Positions 27,646-37,271 are shown, counted from the first letter of the stretch. The stretch is DNA of 64,000 nucleotides from an uncultured Dorea sp. (GCA_910584615.1 CAJUAM010000002.1:76542-140541), one strand, 5' to 3'. The notes: a model not told the origin generated them from the letters alone. Program-made: numbers and translations.

Positions 27646-28407
27646 TTATACAGCTCTCGCAATAAAATAACTAGTCCACGACTCATAATTTGTCCTGTCA
27701 AGTGTCACACAATCCAGATTATCAATCAACTCAAACCCTGATTCCCTCAAATAAAATTCCAGTTCCGGCTTAAAAAAGTAACGCATATTATGAACTTCAT
27801 TGATTACTTTTGTTTTACCTGATTCTTTATCGATAACAAGCACTTCATAACATACGTCTACTACATTCCTGTCATCATGCATAACCGGTCTTGCTATCCT
27901 CACCAATTTATGAGTATTATTTTCAGCCTCTTTTACACGAACCGAAGGCTTATCACTCAGCACTCCGGGACCATACCACACATCAAATAAAAAGATACCT
28001 TTATTTTTGTCAAGCGCCGCTCTTGCCGCCCTGAAAGCAGCCAACAGATCACCATTACTATTCTGATAACTCATCACATGAAACAACGATATGACGGAAT
28101 CACATTTTTCAACCGGGACATAGCTTCTGATATCTGCCACAGAAAAATCTATCTTTACTGCTTCTTTTTTACTGTTATCCTTCGCTATCTCAATCATAAG
28201 CGGACTCATATCTATCCCTTTACAGCAATATCCCATCTTCGATAATTCGATATCATGCTTTCCTGTACCACATCCGAAATTAATTATCTTCCTGACATCA
28301 TTTCCATATTTTTTCAATAATATATCAACCTGCCGGGTTTCCGCCATATAGTCCTTATCCTGGTAAAATGCATTGTAATATAAGGCATAATCCTGAAATA
28401 CTTCCAT
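27646..28407 (-). CDS. SAM-dependent methyltransferase, class I
   Basis: 253 residues. The SAM-binding motif INFGCGTGKHDIEL (about 42-55), the acidic loop GIDMSPLM and the motif IV region VISLFHVMSYQNS are clear, followed by LFDVWYGPGVL. The protein resembles small-molecule or sugar methyltransferases rather than RNA enzymes. AGGAAGG precedes the ATG. It sits between an FkbM-like gene and a GT2 gene, so O- or N-methylation of a glycan sugar is the likely role. Confidence 0.85.
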   Translation of the reverse strand: MEVFQDYALYYNAFYQDKDYMAETRQVDILLKKYGNDVRKIINFGCGTGKHDIELSKMGYCCKGIDMSPLMIEIAKDNSKKEAVKIDFSVADIRSYVPVEKCDSVISLFHVMSYQNSNGDLLAAFRAARAALDKNKGIFLFDVWYGPGVLSDKPSVRVKEAENNTHKLVRIARPVMHDDRNVVDVCYEVLVIDKESGKTKVINEVHNMRYFFKPELEFYLRESGFELIDNLDCVTLDRTNYESWTSYFIARAV

Positions 28408-28419
28408 ACAATATCCTTC

Positions 28420-29682
28420 CTACAATTGATATATATCCTTTATATATTCTACTTCTCCATTTTCCAAATTCATAAGTTCCATTTCTTTTATTAATTTAAG
28501 ACGCTCATCTCCTCGTACAAAGGTAAGCTTTCCTTTTTCATCCCGGCTTTCCCTATATTTGCTTTCTATAAATAGATTTCTCTCTTTTGGCAGTTTATCC
28601 TCGGCAATGCAGTCTTTTCTGACAAAAAACGCATTGTTTCCTGCGCTATTGGTCCCCACATAATAAAATCCCTTCTCTTCGGCCCAACTACGCAATGCTT
28701 TTAAAGAACATCCCCAGTAAAGATTACTGTAATGTTTCTCTGTCCTAAAGAATGTTTTGTCATATGGAACAGTCACCTTCTTATCAGGCCCAAAGATATT
28801 ATTATATTCACAAATAAGTATACGGGGCTGTATACAATCAATCTCATTGAGTATCCAGTAATCATTTCCATCTATATCTACACTTAACAGTCCTATATCT
28901 CCTTTTATTCCCGCCTCCGAAATAATCGAATTGATATTATCTTTTGTTATAAAACAATCCACTGCTTCCAGATCGTATTTCCAATATGGACGCCACTGTT
29001 TTATCCTTTTTACATTCTCCTTATCTCCATCAATTACAAGCCCTGACCAATTGTTGTTCATCAGCAGAAACCTCGTATTGGATTCTCTGTAGTCTTCAAC
29101 TCCAAACTCCACAAACACCTTATTATCCACATCTATGTTATTGATCAGCCACTGGATAATTCCATCCTCTCCCCATTGAGAAAACACTTGGAATTCCACT
29201 TCCTCTAACAAATCAATTCTCTTATTCTTCATACAATCTATGCAGGCCTTCGCCTGAAGAAAAAGAGCTTTTTCCTGCATTTCTTTAAGTTTTTCAAATC
29301 CCAAAATATTTGATTTCTGAGCTGCCACGGCAGCCTGCAGATCATCTTTCATAAAATCCATAACTGGATTATCAATATATATCAATTTTTGATAGATATC
29401 TGCAAATCCTAATATACTATGCTCATCTATTCCAAGCTCTGTAAGCTGTTTCTTAATCCCGTCATAATATGAGCTGGTGATCACAATATAATCAAAATCG
29501 TAATCTTTGATCTGTTCCGGCCGTATAACCGGATAATTCTCGAATACACTGCCTATTCCACATACACCATCTCCTGCTTTATTATCACTTAATGCTAATA
29601 TATCCACCTTTTCAGGATCATAATTTTTCAAAAATGTACGGAAGATTTTTCCAAGTCCAAAAACTATTATTTTCCTCTTCAT
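28420..29682 (-). CDS. FkbM-like methyltransferase with N-terminal Rossmann-like module
   Basis: 420 residues from the ATG at 29682 (GGAGGT eight bases upstream). Residues 1-105 are the recurring module (IIVFGLGKIFRTFLKNY, LALSDNKAG, YIVITSSYYDG). About 170-380 resembles an FkbM-type SAM methyltransferase: VFSQWGEDGIIQWL, VFVEFGVEDYRESNT, GLVIDGDKEN, and LLSVDIDGNDYWIL. FkbM proteins are O-methyltransferases of natural products and glycans. The acceptor is not evident. Confidence 0.75.
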   Translation of the reverse strand: MKRKIIVFGLGKIFRTFLKNYDPEKVDILALSDNKAGDGVCGIGSVFENYPVIRPEQIKDYDFDYIVITSSYYDGIKKQLTELGIDEHSILGFADIYQKLIYIDNPVMDFMKDDLQAAVAAQKSNILGFEKLKEMQEKALFLQAKACIDCMKNKRIDLLEEVEFQVFSQWGEDGIIQWLINNIDVDNKVFVEFGVEDYRESNTRFLLMNNNWSGLVIDGDKENVKRIKQWRPYWKYDLEAVDCFITKDNINSIISEAGIKGDIGLLSVDIDGNDYWILNEIDCIQPRILICEYNNIFGPDKKVTVPYDKTFFRTEKHYSNLYWGCSLKALRSWAEEKGFYYVGTNSAGNNAFFVRKDCIAEDKLPKERNLFIESKYRESRDEKGKLTFVRGDERLKLIKEMELMNLENGEVEYIKDIYQL

Positions 29683-29700
29683 ACATACCTCCATTAGTTC

Positions 29701-30135
29701 TTATTTGTATTTGATCTGAGTTTCTTCAATTCCTTTAAACCTTTTTTTATCTTGTTCCCCTGTGTATGGTCCCTGTTTTACCTCAACCATTTCCACTTCT
29801 TCCAAAACCTGAAATCCATGGCCGCCAGAAACTAATAAAATAATATCTCCTGAATGTAAATCCCTGCTTTCAAGATAGTCTTCATATTCATCGTAAAAGT
29901 CCACTCTTAAAGTTCCTTTTTTAATGAATAATACTTCCTGCGTCATTACAACATTCCTGTGCACAAGATTATGTACATGGGCATCGATCTTCTTCCCTGC
30001 CGGATGATGCATGTACGCTACTTGCTGGGAATATTCGTCTGGCGTAACAAAATCTACCCCGTCGCATTTATAATCATTTCGTATGATCATTGCTATCAGC
30101 TTATCTTTTTTCTTAATCTCTTCTATTTTTCCCAT
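29701..30135 (-). CDS. Single-domain cupin protein
   Basis: A 144-residue cupin with metal-ligand style His in KIDAHVHNLVHR (about 50-60), a LFIKKGTLRVDFYDE strand pair, and LHSGDIILLVSGGHGF (about 90-105). Small cupins in glycan clusters include sugar epimerases, isomerases and binding proteins; the sequence does not identify which. It lies between the DegT aminotransferase and the FkbM-like gene, suggesting a role on the same amino sugar. AAAGGTGAT precedes the ATG. Confidence 0.7.
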   Translation of the reverse strand: MGKIEEIKKKDKLIAMIIRNDYKCDGVDFVTPDEYSQQVAYMHHPAGKKIDAHVHNLVHRNVVMTQEVLFIKKGTLRVDFYDEYEDYLESRDLHSGDIILLVSGGHGFQVLEEVEMVEVKQGPYTGEQDKKRFKGIEETQIKYK

Positions 30136-30186
30136 AAAATCACCTTTAACAGCTGCATTTACCTGACATGCAATACTTAAAACCGA

Positions 30187-31311
30187 TCATGACAGCATAT
30201 TTACCACTTTCACCAACTTATCCGTTACCGTCTCCATCTGCTCCTCTGTCAGGGCAAGTCCGCTTGGTATATAAAAGCCCTTCCTTGCCAGATATTCTGC
30301 ATCCGGATATGTTTCACCGCCAAATAATCCCTGTTCCACATATACCGGCTGCTCATGCATGCACCAGAAAAATGTTCTTGATCCTATTCCTTCCTTTGCC
30401 AGAAGCTTCTGAATGGTTTTATTATCCGCCTGAATATTTTTATCCAGTACAATCCCATACACCCAGTATATGTTATCTGCATATTCCGTCTTTTCAACAG
30501 GCAGCCGCAGCCCATCTATCTTCCGCAGCTTTTCAGTATAATATTTTCCCATCTTTCTTTTTTTCTCTACAAATTCATCCAGCCGCTCTAACTGTGCAAG
30601 CCCCACCGCTGCCTGCAGATTTGTAAAACGGTAATTATCACTGATCTCATCATGTACATAGCGGACATCTTCTCTAAAGCAAAGATTCCTGATCATCCTG
30701 CACCGTTTCGCCAACTCTTCATCATCCGTCACAATCATTCCGCCCTCGCCTGTTGTTATATGCTTGTTGGGATAAAAACTGAATGTACTGATATCACCGA
30801 AGCTTCCGCATGGTCTGCCATTATATGTCTGTCCATGCATCTCCGCCGCGTCCTCTATCACTTTTAGATGATATTTCTTTGCCAAAGCAAGGATTTCATC
30901 TGCCTTAACCGGAAGCCCATATAAATGGACAATCATGACAGCCTTTGTCCTTGGCGTTATCTTTTCCTCAATCTCATCCACTTTCATATTCCATGTATAC
31001 GGATCACTATCCACTAATACCGGAACCCCGCCTGCCTTTGTAACCGCCATCGCGCAAGATATGATCGTAAACGCAGGCATGATCACTTCATCGCCCTCTT
31101 TGATCCCTAACGCCTGAATCGAAACCTCCAGCGCCGCAGTCCCATTGGACACTGCTATACCATACTTTCTATTCACAGACGCACTCATTTTTTGTTCAAA
31201 TTCTTTTACAAACGGACCTTCCGAAGATATCCAGCCTGTATCAATACACTCGCATAAATATTTCTTTTCATTTCCGTTTAGCAGAGGCTCATTCACTGGT
31301 ATAAAACTCAT
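30187..31311 (-). CDS. DegT/DnrJ/EryC1 PLP aminotransferase (perosamine synthase-like)
   Basis: 374 residues. The N-terminus IPVNEPLLNGNEKKY and TGWISSEGPFVKEFE are typical of GDP-perosamine synthase-like enzymes. AVSNGTAALE binds the PLP phosphate, VIEDAAEMHGQ holds the Asp for the pyridine nitrogen, and NKHITTGEGG carries the PLP lysine. The gmd product GDP-4-keto-6-deoxymannose, made in this array, is the perosamine precursor, so GDP-perosamine is a reasonable guess alongside GDP-fucose. Other 4-keto sugars remain possible. Confidence 0.8.
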   Translation of the reverse strand: MSFIPVNEPLLNGNEKKYLCECIDTGWISSEGPFVKEFEQKMSASVNRKYGIAVSNGTAALEVSIQALGIKEGDEVIMPAFTIISCAMAVTKAGGVPVLVDSDPYTWNMKVDEIEEKITPRTKAVMIVHLYGLPVKADEILALAKKYHLKVIEDAAEMHGQTYNGRPCGSFGDISTFSFYPNKHITTGEGGMIVTDDEELAKRCRMIRNLCFREDVRYVHDEISDNYRFTNLQAAVGLAQLERLDEFVEKKRKMGKYYTEKLRKIDGLRLPVEKTEYADNIYWVYGIVLDKNIQADNKTIQKLLAKEGIGSRTFFWCMHEQPVYVEQGLFGGETYPDAEYLARKGFYIPSGLALTEEQMETVTDKLVKVVNMLS

Positions 31312-31337
31312 ATTTCCCCCATCTTATTATTTGCTCG

Positions 31338-32486
31338 TTAAATTCCCAGAGTAATATCTATTGTTTCTATCAATCTCTTTTCAAAATCTTTTGGCCGCCA
31401 CTTTGCAATCTGCTGATAACCTTTTTCCCTCATCGTCTCTCTAAGGCGGCTGTCGTTCCAAAGCTTACTGATACAATCCGCGATCTCTTTCGGTGAATCC
31501 GGGTCAAATAACAATCCTGCATCTCCCACCTGCTCTCCCATCGCGTAGTTATTGGAAACTGCTGCCGGACATCCCAAAGCCATCGCCTCTAAAGGCGGTA
31601 TATTAGTAGGTCCAAAATAACTTGGCATGACCATGGCAGCCGCATGTCTATATAAATAAATAAGCTTTTCTTCCGACACGAAATTATAAATTGTCACAAA
31701 AGATTCCATCTCATTTTCTTTGATGTATTCTTTTATTGTATTTAACGCATTCTTTTCTGAACCGACCAGTATCAAATGTATATCCGGTATATCTTTTTTC
31801 AAAATACCTACAGCTTTCAGAAGATTCAGATGATTTTTATGCTGCCAGAACTGCGCCGGATAAAAAATATATTTATCAGGCGTTTGAACAGGTTCTTCTT
31901 TGGAATCCGTAATATGTTCAGATACAACGTACGGCAGCACCTGGATAAATGGCCTTTTTTTCCTTTTCTGCAAATATGACTCTATTACCTGAGATTTCCC
32001 TAATTGGGAATCTACCATGACTGTTGTCACGAATTGCAGCTCACATCGAAATATATTATCTTCTTTTGATTGCTGTCTCTCCATAAATCTTGTTTCATAT
32101 CTGTGCATCAGATCATGGATAGGACAGAGCTGTTTGATCAGTTTGCTGGCAAGGAACATTCCCTGCTGGCCATAAACCAGTAATTCTATTTTCTCCTCTT
32201 TTATTTTTTTTATCTGCGGAGAAAAAAAACTACTGTATAATGCGGCAATATAAGGATGATTCTTAGCAAACTCTATACTGCCTTTATACATTCCCATCTT
32301 GCCTTCTATAAATTTAACATTTCTTTCTATGCACCAATTAATCCAATACGAATTATCACAAACCATAATCATATTGTACTTATCACGATTATTCCAAATT
32401 GCTTCTGCAATCAGATTTTCATATTGAAATACTCCTCCTACATACGGGGATGTAATCATGACTAATCCTATCGTCCTTTTTTTCAT
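31338..32486 (-). CDS. Family 4 glycosyltransferase
   Basis: About 382 residues from the ATG at 32486 (MKKRTIGLVMITSP); the frame stays open to 32537 with other Met codons, and the upstream site (AAAGG) is weak, so the start is uncertain. GT-B fold with YVGGVFQYEN near the N-terminus, YIFYPAQFWQHKNH, ILVGSEKNA and the E-x7-E region around PTNIPPLEAMALGCP. It has no added Rossmann-like module. Donor and acceptor unknown. Confidence 0.85.
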   Translation of the reverse strand: MKKRTIGLVMITSPYVGGVFQYENLIAEAIWNNRDKYNMIMVCDNSYWINWCIERNVKFIEGKMGMYKGSIEFAKNHPYIAALYSSFFSPQIKKIKEEKIELLVYGQQGMFLASKLIKQLCPIHDLMHRYETRFMERQQSKEDNIFRCELQFVTTVMVDSQLGKSQVIESYLQKRKKRPFIQVLPYVVSEHITDSKEEPVQTPDKYIFYPAQFWQHKNHLNLLKAVGILKKDIPDIHLILVGSEKNALNTIKEYIKENEMESFVTIYNFVSEEKLIYLYRHAAAMVMPSYFGPTNIPPLEAMALGCPAAVSNNYAMGEQVGDAGLLFDPDSPKEIADCISKLWNDSRLRETMREKGYQQIAKWRPKDFEKRLIETIDITLGI

Positions 32487-32552
32487 AAAAATGACCTTTT
32501 CTTTCTTCATTCTCCTGCTGCTGCAGCTTATATTCATGAATAATATATTAAT

Positions 32553-33605
32553 CTAAGGCTTCGTAAAATAAAATAATCCATACCTGTAATTCCCATTATG
32601 TAAATCATTGTCATACTTATGTATATCTATGTTGTATTCGATTTTCCCCTGTGCCGTACAGGAAAATTCTTCTAGTTTAAGGGAAGCAAAACTCTCGATT
32701 ATAGTGCTTGGGTAAAACACTCTGTGAGCATTAAATTCCAGTCTTTCTTTTCCTATCGGAAGTGAAAGATATAACTTCCCATTCTTCTTTAGCTTTCTCT
32801 GAATACTGTCAAAGCATTTAAAACATGCCTCTGGGTCTATAGGATCACCGTAGCGTCCCAGGCCAAAATGCTCTAATGAGCAAAGCGCTGATATGCTCTC
32901 GATACTGTCATCCGGAATCTGACGCAGGCTAGTGGCATCATCAACTATTGTATGCAAATGTTCTACCTTTTCAGGAAATTCCCGCACATCTATCATAGTG
33001 ACATCTATTCCGGCCGCAAGCAAATGAGCTATAAATCCGTCTAATCTGGATGCAATATCAAAATGATTTTTTACTCCTGATCCAATCACCAGCCTGCCTG
33101 CCCAGAGATCCTGCCAGAAATAGTTGCCTATCGTTCCTGCTGCTGCGTACTTATCTCTGATAACCGGCCATATGTACTCTTCTTTTATCTCAAAATTAGC
33201 TCTTCGGTTCATCCTGGCATACGTTCTGGCATCCTCATCTATAAAAGAGCCCTCTGTCAAATTAAATTCCCCGCAATAATCCGTATAATTTTTTTCAAGC
33301 AATATTTCTTTTAAAACATCTGTATCAACACATCCCTCCCGCCGTTTGACGCCGTATAAAAATATAATCTTAGAACAATTGATATTCAATTTTATTGCCA
33401 GATTGTATATTTCTGTCGTGTGGGAATTTGCCACAATAATATAATCATATTGATCCGGAATCTGCCGGCTGTCATATATTGGCTTACCCATATATGAATC
33501 GGCTGACTTGTTTGTCTCTATAAATCCTAAAATTTCTCCATTACAGCCATTTTTTATAAACCTTTCTGCTAATTTCCCAGTTCCCCAGACTAAAATTTTC
33601 TTCAT
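32553..33605 (-). CDS. DUF268-like putative methyltransferase with N-terminal Rossmann-like module
   Basis: 350 residues. About 1-85 is the recurring module (ILVWGTGKLAERFIKNG, FIETNKSAD, YIIVANSHT). About 145-345 resembles the DUF268 group: YFWQDLWAGRLVIGSG, ASRLDGFIAHLLAAG, SISALCSLEHFGLGRYGD and LYLSLPIG. DUF268 has a SAM-methyltransferase-like layout but a proven activity is not known to me. GGAGAAATGACAGG precedes the ATG. Confidence 0.72.
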   Translation of the reverse strand: MKKILVWGTGKLAERFIKNGCNGEILGFIETNKSADSYMGKPIYDSRQIPDQYDYIIVANSHTTEIYNLAIKLNINCSKIIFLYGVKRREGCVDTDVLKEILLEKNYTDYCGEFNLTEGSFIDEDARTYARMNRRANFEIKEEYIWPVIRDKYAAAGTIGNYFWQDLWAGRLVIGSGVKNHFDIASRLDGFIAHLLAAGIDVTMIDVREFPEKVEHLHTIVDDATSLRQIPDDSIESISALCSLEHFGLGRYGDPIDPEACFKCFDSIQRKLKKNGKLYLSLPIGKERLEFNAHRVFYPSTIIESFASLKLEEFSCTAQGKIEYNIDIHKYDNDLHNGNYRYGLFYFTKP

Positions 33606-33630
33606 CCTGTCATTTCTCCTTTTAGCCCAT

Positions 33631-34566
33631 TTATTTTTTCACATATAAAGCGGTTACCGTATAAAAACTGCTTAAAACATATCCTTCCTCTTTCATTTTT
33701 TTATGGATCTGTGTCGTCAGCACATCTTCCACTGACTCCTGTTCCAAAAACTCTATCAGGACACATTTCGGACTGTATTTTTTCCAATTAAATGTACTGA
33801 CTATTTTTTCATCCAGTCCCTCTACATCAATATCTACAAAATCAATTTTTTCAATATGATGTTCATCTAATATGTCATTAATATTACGGACTTTCATGAT
33901 TTTAGTATTTGTGACAGAATTCACGTCTTCACTTTCCTCCACAAAAGAATTCGATCCTTCCTCACCTTTTTTAATGTAATACGTCAGTTCCTCATTTTTA
34001 TCAGAGACCCCGCAGTTAATATTAATATCCTCCGGTCTGAAAATATTAAATAATTCTATACTCTGTTCATTGGGATCGATATTCATCCCTCTCCATCCTA
34101 ATTCATATGCCCACCTTGTATTATTTATCGCAAAAGGATGATATGCGCCTATATCAAGGTAAAAACCTTTATAATCCTCCTTAAGCACTCCGTTGCATCT
34201 GAACCAATGCTTAAGGCCTATCTCCTCTCCTAACTGAGAATTAATAACATTATTCCACGAATCTTCTATAGCAATTATCCCCTGCCCCGGTATATACGCC
34301 TTTGCAAAAGTATGCAGCTTATCGTTAAACAATTGGATCACAATCTCGTTTTTCCCTCTGGTGGATGCAGTAATATAAATAATATCCTTTTCCTTATCAA
34401 ACCGTGTCTTAAATTCATTGTAATCATAAATTGGTACCTCTTTAAGCCTTGTCCCCTGACGATTAAATGAATTATCCACAAATCCTTTACATAAAGAGAC
34501 CCCATATTCTTCTATATACTTTTCTCCCCATTTCCCGGCTCCGAATAACCATACGCCTTTCTCCAT
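33631..34566 (-). CDS. FkbM family methyltransferase with N-terminal Rossmann-like module
   Basis: 311 residues. About 1-100 is the recurring module (VWLFGAGKWGEKYIEEY, FVDNSFNRQG, IIYITASTRG). About 125-311 is an FkbM methyltransferase: FYLDIGAYHPFAINNT, MNIDPNEQSI, CGVSDKNEEL, KIDFVDIDVEGLDEKI and VLIEFLEQE. FkbM enzymes O-methylate sugars and natural products. GAGGGAGAT precedes the ATG. It is one of several methyltransferases in the middle of the array, so the glycan is probably heavily methylated. Confidence 0.83.
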   Translation of the reverse strand: MEKGVWLFGAGKWGEKYIEEYGVSLCKGFVDNSFNRQGTRLKEVPIYDYNEFKTRFDKEKDIIYITASTRGKNEIVIQLFNDKLHTFAKAYIPGQGIIAIEDSWNNVINSQLGEEIGLKHWFRCNGVLKEDYKGFYLDIGAYHPFAINNTRWAYELGWRGMNIDPNEQSIELFNIFRPEDININCGVSDKNEELTYYIKKGEEGSNSFVEESEDVNSVTNTKIMKVRNINDILDEHHIEKIDFVDIDVEGLDEKIVSTFNWKKYSPKCVLIEFLEQESVEDVLTTQIHKKMKEEGYVLSSFYTVTALYVKK

Positions 34567-34579
34567 TATTATCTCCCTC

Positions 34580-35794
34580 CTACCAATAACAGCCGCCTTC
34601 TACATTCTTATAGTTTTCCGGCTTTAAATCGTCTGTCGGCCTGACCCAGTACTCATTGTATAATTTGTAATGATAATCATATCCGTTGCCTTCCCAGCGC
34701 TTCCCTTTTATGCCAAACAGAAGCTGCAGGCTTCCTCCCATATGGACTGCGCTTTTACTCAATTCGGTTTTTATAAACGCGCCTAACGGCATACCATATG
34801 CACCGCAGCCGATTAACGCTACATCAAAATCAATGCTGCTGATATCTGCTTTCATCTTTTCTAAGGCCTCAAACCATGATGCAAATTCCGCGCTGCCGTT
34901 CATTGACTGGACTGCCTGATATACGATCAATTCCATTTCCGGCAGAATATCCGGCGCTTTAAATAATTTATCCCGATACCTGTATTGTTTTTCTATCAAC
35001 TTAGCAAAAGGATGAATAACCAGCACTCTCTTTCCCTTCAGCGCATTTGTCCACGAAACATCCTCCCAAAAAGGACACATCATTGCATCTGTAACTAAAA
35101 CTGACTCTGGTGAATACAATCTATAAAGTTCCTCCACTCTCGGGCACCAGACTCCAGCAATCAATATATCAATCTCTTGCGCGGCATTTATGGAATACTT
35201 AACAAATCTGCGGATCGAATGTTTATCTAACGGATAAAAACCTGCATTATTTTTAAGTGAAAAGTTCTCTGACTCAATAAATAATCCTGCTTTATCCGCA
35301 TAGACAGTATTCCCCTCTACACTTCCCCACCTTGAACACAAAAACGGCTCTTTATTTCTGATCTTCTGCTTTAATAACTCCTTCGCGGAAAAACTTTCTA
35401 ACGCTTTCTGTCTGCTTTCTCCGTTATAAAATCCTTCTCCATTTAGTACATTATTTAAATATGTATGCCCTTTGGGAATATATCTGTATACTTCTGCCAA
35501 AATATTATAATTTAAAATTGTACTCAAAATTTCATCTGCTGTTTTATCATCTGCCACTGCAATCACAAATGTGATCTTATCAATCAAAGATTTTATATCT
35601 TTTAAAGAGATCCTTTCATCTATATCGCTCATATTAGAGCTGTTTTCATCATATATATACACATTTTTAATATGATGTACCCTTATTTCCTGCAAAAATG
35701 TACGTCCCCTTCTTCCAGCCCCCCAAACAACTACAGGCGAATCTCTTACGATTGATATAATGTCTTCGTATCCCCTTATTATTTTCATTGTCAT
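34580..35794 (-). CDS. GT-D-like putative glycosyltransferase with N-terminal Rossmann-like module
   Basis: About 404 residues from the ATG at 35794 (AGAGGG just upstream; 35788 also possible). About 10-110 is the recurring module (VVVWGAGRRGRTFLQEI, YIYDENS, FVIAVADDKT). The rest (about 140-400) resembles the GT-D/DUF1792-like group: FLCSRWGSVEGN, DILIAGVWCP, LVTDAMMCPFW, VLVIHPFAK, and the end motif ALIGCGAYGMPLGAF with HMGGSLQLLFGIKGKRW. This group is thought to transfer sugars; the assignment is by motif memory and is moderate. Confidence 0.6.
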   Translation of the reverse strand: MTMKIIRGYEDIISIVRDSPVVVWGAGRRGRTFLQEIRVHHIKNVYIYDENSSNMSDIDERISLKDIKSLIDKITFVIAVADDKTADEILSTILNYNILAEVYRYIPKGHTYLNNVLNGEGFYNGESRQKALESFSAKELLKQKIRNKEPFLCSRWGSVEGNTVYADKAGLFIESENFSLKNNAGFYPLDKHSIRRFVKYSINAAQEIDILIAGVWCPRVEELYRLYSPESVLVTDAMMCPFWEDVSWTNALKGKRVLVIHPFAKLIEKQYRYRDKLFKAPDILPEMELIVYQAVQSMNGSAEFASWFEALEKMKADISSIDFDVALIGCGAYGMPLGAFIKTELSKSAVHMGGSLQLLFGIKGKRWEGNGYDYHYKLYNEYWVRPTDDLKPENYKNVEGGCYW

Positions 35795-35821
35795 ATTTCC
35801 CTCTGCCATCGTCATATTCTG

Positions 35822-36301
35822 TCAATCCGCCCTTATAACACTATTTACTGAAACAACATTCAATATTCTGTTTTTGTCCAAAATATTATTTTTTATTTCT
35901 TCAAACTCATTAACCGGCGTAACAATCACTATATCTACTAACGGTAGATCATCTCGCAGATTATAGTGCCTCTCTTTACCATAGATCACACTTTCCCCTT
36001 CATCTATCACATAACTGACCTCTATGCCTGCTGTTTCCAATTCATGTTTTAGATGCTTTCCTATCTGTCCCATTCCATAGATGGCTGCCGTTTTAATATT
36101 ATTTTTAATAAAATAATCCTCAAAACTGTAATTCTGTTCTTTACAGGTTAACCATCTATCCAATAATTTAAAATAAGAAAAAAATTTATCTGCCCTTTTT
36201 CGTTCGCTTTCCAGAATATATCCGCACTGATATATTATAAAAACTACTCCGCAGGCAAAGCTCATGATCGCCAAAAGTATACTGCATAATACACGTTTCA
36301 T
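35822..36301 (-). CDS. Membrane-anchored stand-alone Rossmann-like protein (copy 3)
   Basis: 159 residues with a single N-terminal hydrophobic segment (about residues 4-26), a linker with FFSYFKLLDRWLT, and a Rossmann-like domain (AAIYGMGQIGKHLKHEL, YVIDEGES, VDIVIVTPVNEFEE, NVVSVNSVIRAD). It shares layout with 14840-15328 and 26270-26755. It lies just after the GT11 gene and before a run of four genes that carry, or mostly carry, the same module fused at their N-terminus. GAGGAA precedes the ATG. Confidence 0.72.
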   Translation of the reverse strand: MKRVLCSILLAIMSFACGVVFIIYQCGYILESERKRADKFFSYFKLLDRWLTCKEQNYSFEDYFIKNNIKTAAIYGMGQIGKHLKHELETAGIEVSYVIDEGESVIYGKERHYNLRDDLPLVDIVIVTPVNEFEEIKNNILDKNRILNVVSVNSVIRAD

Positions 36302-36314
36302 TTCATTTCCTCTC

Positions 36315-37184
36315 TTATAACTGCACCCATGTATCCGGAATGATTTTTTGTCTCCAGCCTCTGGGTGAGATTACTATTTTATCCTTATTGAAATTCAGCC
36401 ATGCCCCCCAATAGCTAAATGTACTATTTGCTATAATGTTATTCTTACACATACTCATCAGCGCTATCTCTTCGCTGTCAGTAAACCCTTGTCCGCTTAT
36501 TATCATATGATCCAGATCAAATTTCATATTATTTTGAACCCATGTAATATCATCTGAAAAAATGAAAAGAAAAGGCGCGCGTATCTTGTCTTTCATATAT
36601 CTTATTGCTTCATTATAATAATCATCTGTGCTCATATCACGACCGACTCTTAAGAAATCTCCTCTTCGTATATGTATTGATACGGTATTCCTGTTTTTCA
36701 ATATCTGGTCAATCTCATCTGGTATACATAATCCCTTTTTCAGCTGAAAATCCTGCCGTAATATACTTCCAATATCTTCATAATAGCTTTTATCAAAAAA
36801 ACTGCCTTCTACATAATAGTGCTGATATTTTTTATATCGCATTCCTTTTTCCCTGCAGTCTCTTTCTTTCAGAAAAACTGTCGGCATCAGACGGAGTTCC
36901 TCACAATAACGTAAAAACTTATTCTTTTTATATGCTTCCATATTCCTTTTAGGCAGTTTCTCTGTACATATGACCGGCAAAGCTATCATAAAACGATCTA
37001 ATTGATATTCCCGTTTATCACACAACTCAACCCACCCACTTTTTCGTGCCTGCTCATTCTGCAAATTGTTAATGTCACTGATATCCAGATATATCTTTTG
37101 AGACAGCTTAATCTGCAGCGCTCTCGCATACGCATACTGGAACATTTGATTTCCCAATCCATCTGTGATTTTTATTACAATCAA
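36315..37184 (-). CDS. Alpha-1,2-fucosyltransferase-like glycosyltransferase, family GT11
   Basis: Transfers L-fucose from GDP-fucose, normally in an alpha-1,2 linkage. The donor genes gmd and fcl are in the same array. The N-terminal GLGNQMFQYAYARAL and the GDP-fucose-binding motif VSIHIRRGDFLR (about 170-181) are diagnostic, with a late ANSTFSYWGAWLN motif. I place the start at the TTG at 37184, giving the family's usual beginning (MIVIKITDGLGNQ) with GGTGG seven bases upstream; the ATG at 37199 has no ribosome binding site. About 289 residues, a usual length. Confidence 0.9.
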   Translation of the reverse strand: MIVIKITDGLGNQMFQYAYARALQIKLSQKIYLDISDINNLQNEQARKSGWVELCDKREYQLDRFMIALPVICTEKLPKRNMEAYKKNKFLRYCEELRLMPTVFLKERDCREKGMRYKKYQHYYVEGSFFDKSYYEDIGSILRQDFQLKKGLCIPDEIDQILKNRNTVSIHIRRGDFLRVGRDMSTDDYYNEAIRYMKDKIRAPFLFIFSDDITWVQNNMKFDLDHMIISGQGFTDSEEIALMSMCKNNIIANSTFSYWGAWLNFNKDKIVISPRGWRQKIIPDTWVQL

Positions 37185-37201
37185 TCTTATGCCACCCATT
37201 C

Positions 37202-37246
37202 AGAAAGCACTATGTTATCAATAATAAATATAGGCTCCTGCTTTCT
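37202..37246. repeat. Inverted repeat upstream of the fucosyltransferase gene
   Basis: AGAAAGCA (37202-37209) and TGCTTTCT (37239-37246) are a perfect 8-bp inverted repeat with a 29-base AT-rich loop, filling most of the 87-base gap between the GT2 gene at 37272 and the GT11 start. No T-run follows, so it is not an evident terminator. It may be an mRNA hairpin modulating GT11 expression, or chance. Confidence 0.35.
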
Positions 37247-37271
37247 ACTAATTTATTCTATTCTTAACCTA

